Assembly: GCF_017353415.1 (NCBI RefSeq)
Contig: NZ_JAFMPX010000006.1
Coordinates: 62,001 to 126,000 of the forward strand
Source of the DNA: Arthrobacter sp. E3
Lineage (GTDB): Bacteria > Actinomycetota > Actinomycetes > Actinomycetales > Micrococcaceae
Length of the DNA: 64,000 nucleotides
Direction: 5' to 3'
The position numbers and the translations under genes are program-made. How positions within the stretch are numbered: the stretch's first letter is position 1; each line of letters starts with the position of its first letter. Shown here piece by piece: positions 54,776 to 62,544 of the stretch. Below the pieces are notes generated by a model. It searched no databases. It was not told where the DNA came from and saw only the letters and a program-made list of their open reading frames with translations.

Positions 54776-54815
54776 AAAGCGACCCCGGGCACACTGCCCG
54801 GGGTCGCTTTTTTTG
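54776..54815 (+). terminator. intrinsic terminator after rdgB
   Basis: AAAGCGACCCCGGGCA-type stem: GCGACCCCGGGC pairs perfectly with GCCCGGGGTCGC around a short ACACT loop, followed by TTTTTTT. It is the clearest rho-independent terminator in the window. The facing dedA gene may also use it, with a weaker U-run on that side. Confidence 0.92.
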
Positions 54816-54825
54816 CGATGAATGC

Positions 54826-55542
54826 TTAGGCCTTCGGTGATTTTTTGCTGCGTTTGACAACGGCCTTGATGAATTCAATGCCGATGGGAATGACAGAGAG
54901 GGCGACGATGCCGATGAAGATGATGTCCAGGTTGTGTTGGACCCAGGGCACTTTATTGCCGAGCACATAGCCAAGTAGCGTGACGCCGCCAGCCCACAGG
55001 ACTGCTCCAATGGCGTTGAACAGAATGAATCTGCGCATGTCCATCTTGGCGACGCCCACAATGACCGGGACAAAGGTGCGCACAATCGGCACGAAGCGGG
55101 CCAGAATCAAGGCCTTGCCGCCGTGCTTTTCGAAGAAGGCGTGGGCGCTGTCCACGTGCTGTTTCTTGAACAGCTTCGATTCCGGCTTGTTGAAAATGGC
55201 GGGACCGGCTTTTTCGCCGATGTAGTAGCCCAGCTGATTGCCAATGAAGGCGCAGACAATGAGCATGCCCATGAGCAGCCAGATATTGACCGGCATTTTT
55301 CCTGTGCTGACCAGCAGGCCAGCTGTAAAAAGCAGTGAGTCCCCTGGCAGGAAGAAGCCCACCAAGAGGCCTGTTTCGGCAAAAATGATAGCGCAGGCGA
55401 TGATGACCACCCAGAAACCCAGCGCAGAGTTGTCCAGGATGTTCATGGGATCGAGCCAGTCGGGCAGGAGGCCAAGGGAGGGAACGGCGCCGTGCCCGGC
55501 AAATGCGGGCAGGGCGGATTCGCTCAGAGCAGTAAGTATCAC
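54826..55542 (-). CDS. DedA family membrane protein
   Basis: A 238-aa protein with about six hydrophobic segments. The conserved DedA core is present: ETGLLVGFFLPGDSLL near 55-70, IGNQLGYYIGEKAGP near 99, and FVPIVRTFVPVIVGVAKMD near 148-166 with the conserved Arg. DedA proteins move undecaprenyl phosphate or phospholipids across the membrane and support envelope stability; which of these applies is not shown. GTG at 55542 has TAATCT 6 nt upstream, so a leaderless start is likely. It is convergent with rdgB and divergent from the YtrA-type regulator. Confidence 0.9.
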   Translation of the reverse strand: MILTALSESALPAFAGHGAVPSLGLLPDWLDPMNILDNSALGFWVVIIACAIIFAETGLLVGFFLPGDSLLFTAGLLVSTGKMPVNIWLLMGMLIVCAFIGNQLGYYIGEKAGPAIFNKPESKLFKKQHVDSAHAFFEKHGGKALILARFVPIVRTFVPVIVGVAKMDMRRFILFNAIGAVLWAGGVTLLGYVLGNKVPWVQHNLDIIFIGIVALSVIPIGIEFIKAVVKRSKKSPKA

Positions 55543-55548
55543 GCTCCA

Positions 55549-55554
55549 AGATTA
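55549..55554 (-). promoter_or_regulatory. -10 box TAATCT, leaderless dedA start
   Basis: TAATCT on the minus strand ends 6 nt before the GTG of the DedA gene. Confidence 0.5.
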
Positions 55555-55569
55555 CTTTACTTCCCGGTG

Positions 55570-55599
55570 CTGTCCCTCCACCTATAGGTGGAGGGACAG
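55570..55599. promoter_or_regulatory. 30-bp perfect palindrome, operator candidate
   Basis: CTGTCCCTCCACC-TATA-GGTGGAGGGACAG is a perfect 30-bp palindrome. It ends 4 bp before the -35 box of the YtrA-type regulator promoter and lies 15-45 bp upstream of the dedA -10 region. Position and symmetry fit an operator for the dimeric GntR-type regulator encoded next to it. Confidence 0.6.
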
Positions 55600-55603
55600 G
55601 GGG

Positions 55604-55631
55604 TTGACACCTGCCGATGCGGTTGTATGGT
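55604..55631 (+). promoter_or_regulatory. promoter of the YtrA-type operon
   Basis: TTGACA (55604-55609), 16 bp, TATGGT (55626-55631), with TG directly before the -10. It is a near-consensus vegetative promoter, unusually strong for this window, and therefore likely to need the adjacent palindrome for repression. Confidence 0.65.
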
Positions 55632-55702
55632 TAATTACATGACTAATGAACCCATGAGGTTGCAGTTGGACTTCATAGCTGGTGGAAGGAGGAATGTCCG
55701 CC

Positions 55703-56104
55703 GTGTTTGATGACAGCAAGCCGATCTTTGTGCAGATCGCCCAAATGGTTGAAAACGACATTGTGGACGGCGTCCTCGCTGAGGAAGCGCAGGTGCCCTC
55801 CACCAACGAGTTTGCAGCCTTTCACCGGATCAATCCCGCCACGGCAGCCAAAGGCGTCAACCTCCTTGTCGACGACGGAATCCTTTACAAGAAACGAGGA
55901 ATTGGCATGTTTGTTGCCACCGGAGCCCGGGCCGTCCTTGTGGGCCGGCGCCGAGAAGACTTCTATGAACAATTCGTGCGGCCGCTGGCCCGCGAAGCCC
56001 GAAAGTTGGGTATCGAGCGCAGTCAGCTCGCAGCAATGCTGACGCGCGAAGCCGACGACGGCCTTGCTGATGCAGGCACGGGAACCAAGAAAGGAGCGTC
56101 ATGA
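55703..56104 (+). CDS. GntR family regulator, YtrA subfamily
   Basis: A 133-aa transcription factor. The N-terminal winged helix (residues 1-70: DSKPIFVQIAQMVENDIVDG, VPSTNEFAAFHRINPATAAK) matches the YtrA type, and the short helical C-terminus (about 75-130) is for dimerisation only, without a large ligand domain. GTG at 55703 is chosen because AGGAGG ends 10 nt before it; an ATG at 55694 sits only 1 nt from that site. Its stop overlaps the following ATPase gene by 4 nt. YtrA regulators usually repress their own ABC operon and are induced by cell-wall-active antibiotics. That role here is inferred from the neighbours. Confidence 0.85.
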   Translation: MFDDSKPIFVQIAQMVENDIVDGVLAEEAQVPSTNEFAAFHRINPATAAKGVNLLVDDGILYKKRGIGMFVATGARAVLVGRRREDFYEQFVRPLAREARKLGIERSQLAAMLTREADDGLADAGTGTKKGAS

Positions 56105-57045
56105 ACACGCCAATAGTCCAAGTAGAAGACCTTTGCAGAAGCTACCGCGACGTCAAGGCGCTTGATCGCGTCAACCTGACCCTTGAGCAGGACAAAATCT
56201 ATGGTCTGCTGGGCCGCAACGGCGCTGGCAAGACCACCCTCATGTCCATGCTCACAGCGCAGGGATTTCCCAGTTCCGGCTCGGTGCTCGTGTTCGGCGA
56301 GGCTCCTTATGAGAATGAGAGGGTATTGCGCCGGATCTGCTTTATCCGCGAATCGCAAAAGTACCCTGACGACTTCAAACCAATGCACGCCTTCAAGTCT
56401 GCGGCCCTGTTCTATAAGAACTGGGACAACGACCTGGCGCTGAGTCTGGCCCAAGATTTTCAACTTCCCATGAAACGCCGCATCAAGAAGCTATCCCGCG
56501 GCCAGCTTTCGGCCGTGGGCGTCATCATCGGTCTGGCCTCCAGGGCTGAACTGACGTTCTTTGACGAGCCCTACCTGGGCCTTGATGCCGTGGCCCGACA
56601 GTTGTTCTACGACCGTCTGCTGGCCGACTATTCGGAGTTTCCCCGAACCATTGTGCTGTCCTCCCACCTGATCGATGAAGTGGCAAACCTGCTTGAACAC
56701 GTCATCATCATCGACAACGGCCGGATCATTGTCGACGACGACGCCGAAAACATCCGCGGTCAAGCCATCAACGTGGCAGGCACCGCCGCCAGAGTCGAGG
56801 CCTTCACGGCAGGGCGGACAATCCTGCACCGCGAACAGCTCGGAGCGCTGCAGTCCGTCACCCTTGACGGAGCGTTGAGCACGGCAGAACGCCGTGAGGC
56901 GCAGGAGTTGGGTCTAGAAATAGGCTCGGTCTCGCTGCAGCAGTATGTCATTAGAAAAACGCTCGACGCCGGGCTGTCGCCGGGCGGTACCCACCAGGGC
57001 ACACAGGGAGCGGACAGCAAAAACCGGACAGGAGTGGCACGATGA
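56101..57045 (+). CDS. ABC transporter ATP-binding protein, YtrB-like
   Basis: A 314-aa ATPase. It has Walker A LLGRNGAGKTTLM near 35-47, the signature as KKLSRGQLSAVGV near 129-141 (LSRGQ in place of LSGGQ), Walker B ELTFFDEPYLGLDAV near 150-164, and the switch His in LSSHLIDEV near 185-193. The C-terminal 80 residues (about 230-314) form a regulatory-like extension. The start overlaps the regulator by 4 nt, and the stop overlaps the permease by 4 nt, so the three genes are one translational unit. Substrate unknown; peptides or antibiotics are usual for YtrB-like transporters. Confidence 0.9.
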   Translation: MNTPIVQVEDLCRSYRDVKALDRVNLTLEQDKIYGLLGRNGAGKTTLMSMLTAQGFPSSGSVLVFGEAPYENERVLRRICFIRESQKYPDDFKPMHAFKSAALFYKNWDNDLALSLAQDFQLPMKRRIKKLSRGQLSAVGVIIGLASRAELTFFDEPYLGLDAVARQLFYDRLLADYSEFPRTIVLSSHLIDEVANLLEHVIIIDNGRIIVDDDAENIRGQAINVAGTAARVEAFTAGRTILHREQLGALQSVTLDGALSTAERREAQELGLEIGSVSLQQYVIRKTLDAGLSPGGTHQGTQGADSKNRTGVAR

Positions 57046-57731
57046 ACCGCGCAGTGGCAGTTGCCAGGATGCAACTCATCAACAAATGGACTTTTTTGGG
57101 CATACCCGCCGTCATTATTGGCGGCTCGTTCCTGTTCAGCCTCGTGATCTTTGCGCTGATCCCCAGCTCGGTGGGTGTGAAGTACTCCGGAGCTGGTCAG
57201 GCGGTCATGTGGTATTTCTTTGGCCTTGGCATCCAGTCCCTGACCCTGTCCTTCCCGTTCTCCCAGGGACTGAGCGTGAGCCGAAGGAACTTCTTCCTAG
57301 GCACCGTGGGACTGTTCACGGTGCTGGCCTCGGCAATCTCGGCGCTGTACGTTGTCTCTGGCATCGTTGAGAAGGCCACCAACGGATGGGGCCTGCAAGG
57401 GCGCATGTTCGCCATCTCCTGGGTGGCGGACCGGTCCTGGTTCGTCCAGTGGTTCTTCTACTTTGTGCTCATGATGTTTCTGTTCCTGCTCGGATTCTGG
57501 GCAGCCACCGTCTACAAGCGCTGGCAGGCCACGGGGGTCCTCGTCATGAGCCTGTCGTTCGCCGTGCTGGTGGTCGCAGCCATTGCGCTGATCACGTGGC
57601 AGGGCTGGTGGCCAGCTGTCGGGGCGTGGCTGATCACGCTGACCCCGTTGTCACTAGGCACCTTGGCTTTCGCGTTCGTGCTCATCCTGGGCATCGCGGC
57701 GTTCACCACGCTGCGCCGTGCGACCCCCTAG
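57042..57731 (+). CDS. ABC transporter membrane subunit
   Basis: A 229-aa protein with six predicted helices (about 18-42, 55-80, 88-110, 128-150, 165-185, 195-222). It is the membrane partner of the ATPase, whose gene overlaps it by 4 nt. It has no sequence signature of its own beyond hydrophobicity and basic loops (SVSRRNFFLGT near 84-94, which resembles the cytoplasmic coupling segment of small exporters). Assignment rests on context. Confidence 0.75.
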   Translation: MNRAVAVARMQLINKWTFLGIPAVIIGGSFLFSLVIFALIPSSVGVKYSGAGQAVMWYFFGLGIQSLTLSFPFSQGLSVSRRNFFLGTVGLFTVLASAISALYVVSGIVEKATNGWGLQGRMFAISWVADRSWFVQWFFYFVLMMFLFLLGFWAATVYKRWQATGVLVMSLSFAVLVVAAIALITWQGWWPAVGAWLITLTPLSLGTLAFAFVLILGIAAFTTLRRATP

Positions 57732-57768
57732 ATGGCGGGCTGGCTGGCAGCTTGTCATGGCGGGGGAG

Positions 57769-57774
57769 TAACCT
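57769..57774 (+). promoter_or_regulatory. -10 box TAACCT, leaderless exonuclease start
   Basis: TAACCT ends 6 nt before the GTG at 57781. Confidence 0.5.
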
Positions 57775-57780
57775 TGCAGG

Positions 57781-58779
57781 GTGGCTCTGGACTTTACTGC
57801 AATCGATTTCGAAACCGCCAACGGATTTAGGGGCTCCCCCTGCTCCGTGGGTTTGACGAAGGTACGCGGCGGGGTGGTGGTCGATGAGGGTTACTGGCTG
57901 ATGCGCCCACCCGAGGGACACGACCACTTTGACTCGCGCAACATCACCATCCACGGCATCACGCCCGATGATGTCAGCACGGCGCCGCGCTTCAAGGACG
58001 TCTTCCCGGAGGTGCACAACTTCATTGGCGCCGATGCGCTCGTCGCACACAACGCAGCCTTTGACATTGGAGTGATCCGCTCCGCCGCGGAAGTCTCGCA
58101 CATGCCTTCACCATCCTTTGACTATGCGTGCACTGTGATTCTTTCCCGCCGGAACTATGCACTGCCCTCCTACTCGCTGCCGTTTGTGGCCGAGGCAGCC
58201 GGGGTGCCCCTGCTCAACCACCACGACGCCACCGAGGATGCCCGCGCGTGCGCCGGCATCATGGTGGACATTGCCGCCAAGCACGGCTCGGGAAGCGTGC
58301 AGGAGGTCTTTGGCTCGATGAAACTGGCCATGCCGCACGTGGACGCCTACGACCCCTCCCGGGACGGGCTGTCCAAGGCCACCCGCTCGGCGCTGGATAA
58401 AATGGCGGAGCTGAAGGCTGGGATTGCCGCCGGAACAGCCCGCGGGGGCCGCTCCAGCTGGTCCACCGAAGGTCCCAACCCCGTGCCGAACCCGCTTGCA
58501 GACGCCTCGCACCCCTTGTACGGGCAGACGGTGGTGTTCACCGGCGATCTCGGCCTGGGTAGGCCCGAAGCCAAGGTCCGGGCGGCAGGCCACGGTGCGC
58601 AGTGCGCCAGCAGCGTCACCCTGAAAACCACGGTGCTGGTAGTGGGCAGCGGCTTCACGGCAAGCGACCTGCGCAGCGGCAGGCTCACCTCCAAGGCGCA
58701 CAGGGTGTTGGAACTCCAGCGCCGCGGGCAGGGCATTGAGGTGCTCTCTGAAGGTGAATTCATGCAGATGGTCGGGTAG
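57781..58779 (+). CDS. DnaQ-like 3'-5' exonuclease with BRCT domain
   Basis: A 332-aa protein. The N-terminal DEDD exonuclease (1-180) has Asp and Glu in TAIDFETAN near 6-14, IHGITPDDV near 58-66, the second Asp in LVAHNAAFDIGV near 86-97, and the distal HHDATEDARA near 149. A Pro/Ser-rich linker (180-240) joins it to a BRCT domain (about 245-332: GQTVVFTGDL, VTLKTTVLVVG). Such fusions are widespread in actinobacteria. They are annotated as DNA polymerase III epsilon but are more likely repair nucleases guided by phospho-peptide or DNA-end recognition. GTG at 57781 has a -10 box 6 nt upstream. Confidence 0.88.
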   Translation: MALDFTAIDFETANGFRGSPCSVGLTKVRGGVVVDEGYWLMRPPEGHDHFDSRNITIHGITPDDVSTAPRFKDVFPEVHNFIGADALVAHNAAFDIGVIRSAAEVSHMPSPSFDYACTVILSRRNYALPSYSLPFVAEAAGVPLLNHHDATEDARACAGIMVDIAAKHGSGSVQEVFGSMKLAMPHVDAYDPSRDGLSKATRSALDKMAELKAGIAAGTARGGRSSWSTEGPNPVPNPLADASHPLYGQTVVFTGDLGLGRPEAKVRAAGHGAQCASSVTLKTTVLVVGSGFTASDLRSGRLTSKAHRVLELQRRGQGIEVLSEGEFMQMVG

Positions 58780-58835
58780 CAGCCCGTTCCCGTCATGCTG
58801 TGCAACAATCCTTCAGCCCGGACGCTGGGGCGTCC

Positions 58836-58841
58836 TACTGT
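58836..58841 (+). promoter_or_regulatory. -10 box TACTGT, leaderless DUF4395 start
   Basis: TACTGT ends 6 nt before the ATG at 58848. Confidence 0.5.
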
Positions 58842-58847
58842 GGGTTT

Positions 58848-59420
58848 ATGAGCCAGCAAACCCGCCCCGCCGTCAGCTTCGCCTCAGCCGCGGATATCAG
58901 CCAGCTTCCGGATGTGGTCCAGGCTCCCCAACTCGGCAGGCTCCAGCGGATATTCGCTTTCCCCAACCCGGTGAACGAACATGCCGCCAGGTTTACCGCC
59001 GGCATTGTGGTGGCCCTGGCGTTGGGGGCCGTGGTGGCGCGGCTTGACTGGTTGGTGGCTGTCATTGCCGCGGGTTTTGTGCTCCGAGTGTCCTTTGGGC
59101 CGCGTATTTCCCCAGCCGCACTGCTGTCTGTGAACGTGTTGGCTCCGCTCCTGGGTGAACCCAAGCTCGTTCCCGGACCGCCGAAGCGTTTTGCCCAGGG
59201 CATCGGGGCTGTGTTGTCGATCGCAGCGTTCTGCCTGCTCATGGCCGGGTTTTCGCTGGCGGGCTGGACGTTGATCCTGACGCTCGTGGTGGCCGCCTCG
59301 CTGGAAGCGTTCATCGGCCTGTGCGTCGGCTGCGTCATTTTCGGCCTACTGCAGCGCCGCGGCCTCATCCCGGCCAGCGCCTGTGAGGAATGCGCCAACT
59401 TCAGCCTGCGAAAGCGCTGA
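58848..59420 (+). CDS. DUF4395 membrane protein
   Basis: A 190-aa protein with four hydrophobic segments (about 52-70, 72-90, 122-145, 148-170). The core FPNPVNEHAARFTAGIV near 38-54 and the closing Cys pair in SACEECANFSL near 176-186 are typical of DUF4395. Such proteins often sit near thioredoxin-like or rhodanese-like genes, which is not so here. Function unknown. ATG at 58848 is chosen over the upstream in-frame codons because homology begins at SQQTR and a -10 box lies 6 nt upstream. Confidence 0.8.
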   Translation: MSQQTRPAVSFASAADISQLPDVVQAPQLGRLQRIFAFPNPVNEHAARFTAGIVVALALGAVVARLDWLVAVIAAGFVLRVSFGPRISPAALLSVNVLAPLLGEPKLVPGPPKRFAQGIGAVLSIAAFCLLMAGFSLAGWTLILTLVVAASLEAFIGLCVGCVIFGLLQRRGLIPASACEECANFSLRKR

Positions 59421-59449
59421 GCCTGCTCACCCGCGCTTGTTTGCTTGAG

Positions 59450-60541
59450 CTATTCCCCCGTGGTGAGCTTGATAAATTCGGCTCCGAGGTGGTGGATGAG
59501 ATGCGGGGCCTCGGACAATGCCAACCACGACGGCGGCAGAGCAGCTTCTCCGTGCAGCGCACCAAGGATGTTCCCGGCGATGGCGCCGGTGGAGTCGGAG
59601 TCCCCACTGTGGTTGACGGCCAAACGCACTGCGGCCAGGAAGTGCTGCACCGGGGAAACACCCTGTCCGCCGGTGACCAGTACGCAATAAAGGGCTACGG
59701 CGAGGGCTTCCTCCGCCACCCAGCCCAGCCCCAACGCCTCGGTGAGGGAATCACCGGACAGGGGATCGCCGTCGTGCGTGGAAAGAGTGAGCGCCGCCTC
59801 CAACCTGGCTAGCAGGTCGACATCGGCGGAGCGCTCGGCGGCGGCACGGTCGCGGGCGGATTCGGCGGCGGCCCGCAGTGGCAGGCCCGCAATGACGAGT
59901 TGATGGATGAGCCAGCTGAACGCGCCGGAACTCTGCCGGGCGGACGGGTGGCCGTGGGTCAAGGACGCGGCGTTGGAACTCATCTTGTAGACGGTTTCGG
60001 CGTCTATGTTGGGCAGTAGGCCGTAAGGGGCTGAGCGCATGACGGTCCCACAGCCCTTGGAATCGGGGTTCACGGGGCGGGCTGTGGTGCCCATCTCGCC
60101 CGTGGACAAACCGGTGAGGCAGGCGTTGCCGGGGTGGCGCTGGTGGTGGAGCACGCTTTGGGTATCGATCCAGCGCGGTGCCTGCTCGGGAGCGTGCCCG
60201 GCGGCCTGGACACCCTGGGTTTTGAGCCAGCGCAGGTAGGCCAGCCACTGGCATGCATTGAGGTCTGCACCCACGCCGTCCTTGGCCCATTCCAGCACGT
60301 CAAGGAGGCCGTCGAGGGTGTACAGCGTCATTTGCGTGTCATCGGAAAAGTGGACCGGGTCCGGGGACTGGCTCAGGTCGAACAGCAGCGACGGGCCATA
60401 CTTGGCATTGATTTGTTCCAACGAGTCAAATTCCACGAGGTAGCCGAAGGAATCACCCAGTGCCCCGCCCATGAGGGTGCCTTGGACGCGGCTGGGAAAG
60501 CTGGCAGGCGAAGATGCGCGGGTCGGCGCTGCGTTGTTCAT
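59450..60541 (-). CDS. ADP-ribosylglycohydrolase family protein
   Basis: A 363-aa all-helical enzyme of the DraG/ARH type, which removes ADP-ribose from proteins or other substrates with two metal ions. It has GALGDSFGYLVEF near 28-40, the metal motif HFSDDTQMTLYTLDGLLD near 65-82, and GDSDSTGAIAGNILGALHG near 308-326 with the second pair of metal Asp residues. ATG at 60541 has both TAAATT 6 nt upstream and GGAGG within the gap, so it could be leaderless or use the ribosome site weakly. No ADP-ribosyltransferase is visible nearby. The substrate is unknown. Confidence 0.9.
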   Translation of the reverse strand: MNNAAPTRASSPASFPSRVQGTLMGGALGDSFGYLVEFDSLEQINAKYGPSLLFDLSQSPDPVHFSDDTQMTLYTLDGLLDVLEWAKDGVGADLNACQWLAYLRWLKTQGVQAAGHAPEQAPRWIDTQSVLHHQRHPGNACLTGLSTGEMGTTARPVNPDSKGCGTVMRSAPYGLLPNIDAETVYKMSSNAASLTHGHPSARQSSGAFSWLIHQLVIAGLPLRAAAESARDRAAAERSADVDLLARLEAALTLSTHDGDPLSGDSLTEALGLGWVAEEALAVALYCVLVTGGQGVSPVQHFLAAVRLAVNHSGDSDSTGAIAGNILGALHGEAALPPSWLALSEAPHLIHHLGAEFIKLTTGE

Positions 60542-60547
60542 GCCTCC

Positions 60548-60553
60548 AATTTA
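60548..60553 (-). promoter_or_regulatory. -10 box TAAATT upstream of the ADP-ribosylglycohydrolase
   Basis: TAAATT on the minus strand ends 6 nt before the ATG at 60541. The gap is GGAGGC. Confidence 0.45.
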
Positions 60554-60626
60554 CCGTCCAGGGGAGGTGGTGGGATGCGCAGTAGACTCATGTTTGGACA
60601 ATCAGCACCCACGAACGAGGAGATCC

Positions 60627-60983
60627 ATGCGCGAGCCTGCTTGGAGAAGAGCCGGCAAGACCCCGGACTACCGTTTTTCGCTGGCAAATGAGCGGACATT
60701 TCTGGCATGGGTGCGCACGGCGCTGGCCCTGCTTGCCGGCGCTGTGGCCATCGACCAGCTTGCACCGGAGATCGCACCAACGGTGGTTCGCATCATCTTG
60801 TGCATGGTGCTGGCCATCATTGGTGCGGTGCTGGCCATTGTCAGCTACCGGCGCTGGGCGCACCAGGAACAGGCCATGCGCAATGATGCAGAACTTCCGC
60901 ACTCCTGGCTGCTTTTGGGCATGACGGTGGTGGTGTCCGTTGCGGCCATCATCTTCGCCGTCCTAATTTTGGTCCGTCCTTAA
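60627..60983 (+). CDS. DUF202 membrane protein (YidH-like)
   Basis: A 118-aa protein with three helices (about 28-48, 52-70, 92-112). The DUF202 signature DYRFSLANERTFLAWVRTALALLAG is at residues 13-38. ATG at 60627 has AACGAGGAG about 7 nt upstream, a good ribosome site. The second DUF202 gene follows 15 bp later, so the two probably form a heteromeric pair as in YidG/YidH. Function unknown. Confidence 0.85.
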   Translation: MREPAWRRAGKTPDYRFSLANERTFLAWVRTALALLAGAVAIDQLAPEIAPTVVRIILCMVLAIIGAVLAIVSYRRWAHQEQAMRNDAELPHSWLLLGMTVVVSVAAIIFAVLILVRP

Positions 60984-60998
60984 CTTGGGTTCCCCAGC

Positions 60999-61421
60999 GT
61001 GAGTTTAGAAGGCGCAGGCGCGGGTACGCCGCCGCCGGCCAGGGATCCCGGGCTGCAGCCTGAGCGTACGGCACTGTCTTGGCGGCGAACGATCATGAGT
61101 GCCGTCATTGCCGACCTGTTGATCTGGCGCGGCTGGGCCGTGTCGCTGACACGCGAAGGGTCGGCCGCCGTCTCCGGGCTGTTTACCCCCGGCCACTCCG
61201 CCCATATCATCGGACTGGGCGCGTGCGCAGTGGTGGCCAGCCTCATGACGATAGTCCTGGTTGTGTGTGCCGCCAGCCGGATCCGCATGCTTCATGCCGG
61301 CGTAGGCGTGCTGGAGGCTGAAGAGCATATTGCCCCACCGGCTCTTATGTTACGTACAGCATCGGCCGCTATAGTTGCTCTGGCTGCGGCCGCCGTCGTG
61401 GCATTGGTGCTGGGGTTTTAA
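60999..61421 (+). CDS. second DUF202 membrane protein (YidG-like)
   Basis: A 140-aa protein with three helices (about 30-50, 66-88, 115-138). The signature DPGLQPERTALSWRRT is at residues 16-31, a variant of the one in the upstream gene. GTG at 60999 is the first in-frame start after the 15-bp gap. Its N-terminal 15 residues are Gly/Ala/Pro-rich. Not separately characterised in any system I know. Confidence 0.8.
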   Translation: MSLEGAGAGTPPPARDPGLQPERTALSWRRTIMSAVIADLLIWRGWAVSLTREGSAAVSGLFTPGHSAHIIGLGACAVVASLMTIVLVVCAASRIRMLHAGVGVLEAEEHIAPPALMLRTASAAIVALAAAAVVALVLGF

Positions 61422-61491
61422 GCCTCTGCCGTGCCCTTGAGCCGCATCCACGGCAGCTATTTTTGATTTCCACGAAAAGGATCTTCACACC

Positions 61492-62424
61492 ATGACTACA
61501 TCCGGAACGGCAGTGGCGAGTGCCACAGCCACGGCCACGGCCACAACCACGGAGCAGGCCTACCCGCTGAGCACCCGAGTTGCCATTGAAGGGTTGGGCA
61601 GCTTTTTCATCGTCTTTGCCGGGCTCGGCATGGCGCTCTTCAGCTCCGGAGGGGCCGGCACCACGGTGGGCTTCGCCTACGGACTTGCCATGGTTGCCGC
61701 GATCATCTCCTTCGGGCACATCTCCAACGGCTACTTCAACCCGGCATTCTCGCTGGGCATGGCCGTGGCAGGAAAGCTGAAGTTCTCCGCCATGGCTCTG
61801 TACATCGTGGCCCAGACGGTGGGCGCCCTGCTCGCCTCGGTCGTGTGGCTGGCTTTGATGAAGGTCATGCCCGCCGGCGCCACCCCGGAAACACCCAAAT
61901 TGTTCGGTGCACTGGCCAACGGCTTTGACGCGCATTCACCGTCGCAGGTGCCCATGGTGGGCGTGCTGATCGTGGAAATTGTTGCGGTTGCAGCCCTGAC
62001 CGCCATGATCCTGGGTGTCTCCTCCGCACGCAACAAGACGACCCTGGGTCCCATCGCCATCGGCCTGGCCTTCGCCGTGGCCGTGAGCATCACGATGCCG
62101 TTGAGCAATGGTTCCCTGAACCCGTCCCGTGCCACCTCCGTCGTGTTCCTGGCCGACTCCTGGGCCCTTGGCCAGCTGTGGCTGTTCTGGCTGGCCCCGC
62201 TCTTTGGTGCCGCCCTGGCCGCTGCCATCTTCCGCTCCTTCGCCCCCACGAAGGTTCCTACAGTTTCCGTGCCGGTTGGGTTTGCCACCCTGACGGACGA
62301 CGCCGAAGCTGCCGCCACCGACGATGGTGTCATCGCCCCGGCTCAGGCTGCGACCCCGGTCCCGGCGGCCGCACCGGAGGCGGCACGCGACGCCCAGGCA
62401 TTCTTCGACGCCCCGAAGAAGTAG
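61492..62424 (+). CDS. MIP family channel (aquaporin)
   Basis: A 310-aa membrane channel. Two half-helix motifs are visible: GYFNPAFSLGMAV near 80-92 (NPA) and GSLNPSRATSVVF near 206-218 (NPS in place of NPA, with the Arg of the selectivity filter three residues later). Six helices cover 25-250. The first 20 residues are Ala/Thr-rich, and a Pro/Ala-rich tail of about 55 residues (255-310) extends into the cytoplasm. Water transport is likely; glycerol is possible, since the filter cannot be fully read. ATG at 61492 has AAAAGGA about 10 nt upstream. Confidence 0.9.
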   Translation: MTTSGTAVASATATATATTTEQAYPLSTRVAIEGLGSFFIVFAGLGMALFSSGGAGTTVGFAYGLAMVAAIISFGHISNGYFNPAFSLGMAVAGKLKFSAMALYIVAQTVGALLASVVWLALMKVMPAGATPETPKLFGALANGFDAHSPSQVPMVGVLIVEIVAVAALTAMILGVSSARNKTTLGPIAIGLAFAVAVSITMPLSNGSLNPSRATSVVFLADSWALGQLWLFWLAPLFGAALAAAIFRSFAPTKVPTVSVPVGFATLTDDAEAAATDDGVIAPAQAATPVPAAAPEAARDAQAFFDAPKK

Positions 62425-62460
62425 CCCCGCAGCCCTCAAGCAGCTTGGACAGCCTGCTCT

Positions 62461-62519
62461 GCAGCCCGCACAAGGTACCTGAAAACTTGTTTCGTTTTCT
62501 GGCTCCCGGTGCGGGCTGC
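62461..62519 (+). terminator. nested hairpin after the aquaporin gene
   Basis: GCAGCCCGCAC (62461-62471) pairs with GTGCGGGCTGC (62509-62519), with an inner GAAAAC/GTTTTC stem (62481-62486, 62494-62499). It lies 37 bp after the aquaporin stop and just before the next promoter. No U-run follows the outer stem. Confidence 0.5.
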
Positions 62520-62532
62520 TGGCATTCAAAGC

Positions 62533-62538
62533 TACTGT
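62533..62538 (+). promoter_or_regulatory. -10 box TACTGT, leaderless SdpI-like start
   Basis: TACTGT ends 6 nt before the ATG at 62545. The gap TGGAGG could also act as a close ribosome site. Confidence 0.45.
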
Positions 62539-62544
62539 TGGAGG

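Noticed and set aside
55694-55702. ATG at 55694 as start of the YtrA-type regulator
   Set aside because: It lies only 1 nt from the AGGAGG site; the GTG at 55703 has the correct 10-nt spacing and keeps the whole domain.
57781-58779. DNA polymerase III epsilon subunit (dnaQ) for the exonuclease
   Set aside because: The exonuclease motifs agree, but the C-terminal BRCT domain and isolated context do not fit the replication subunit.
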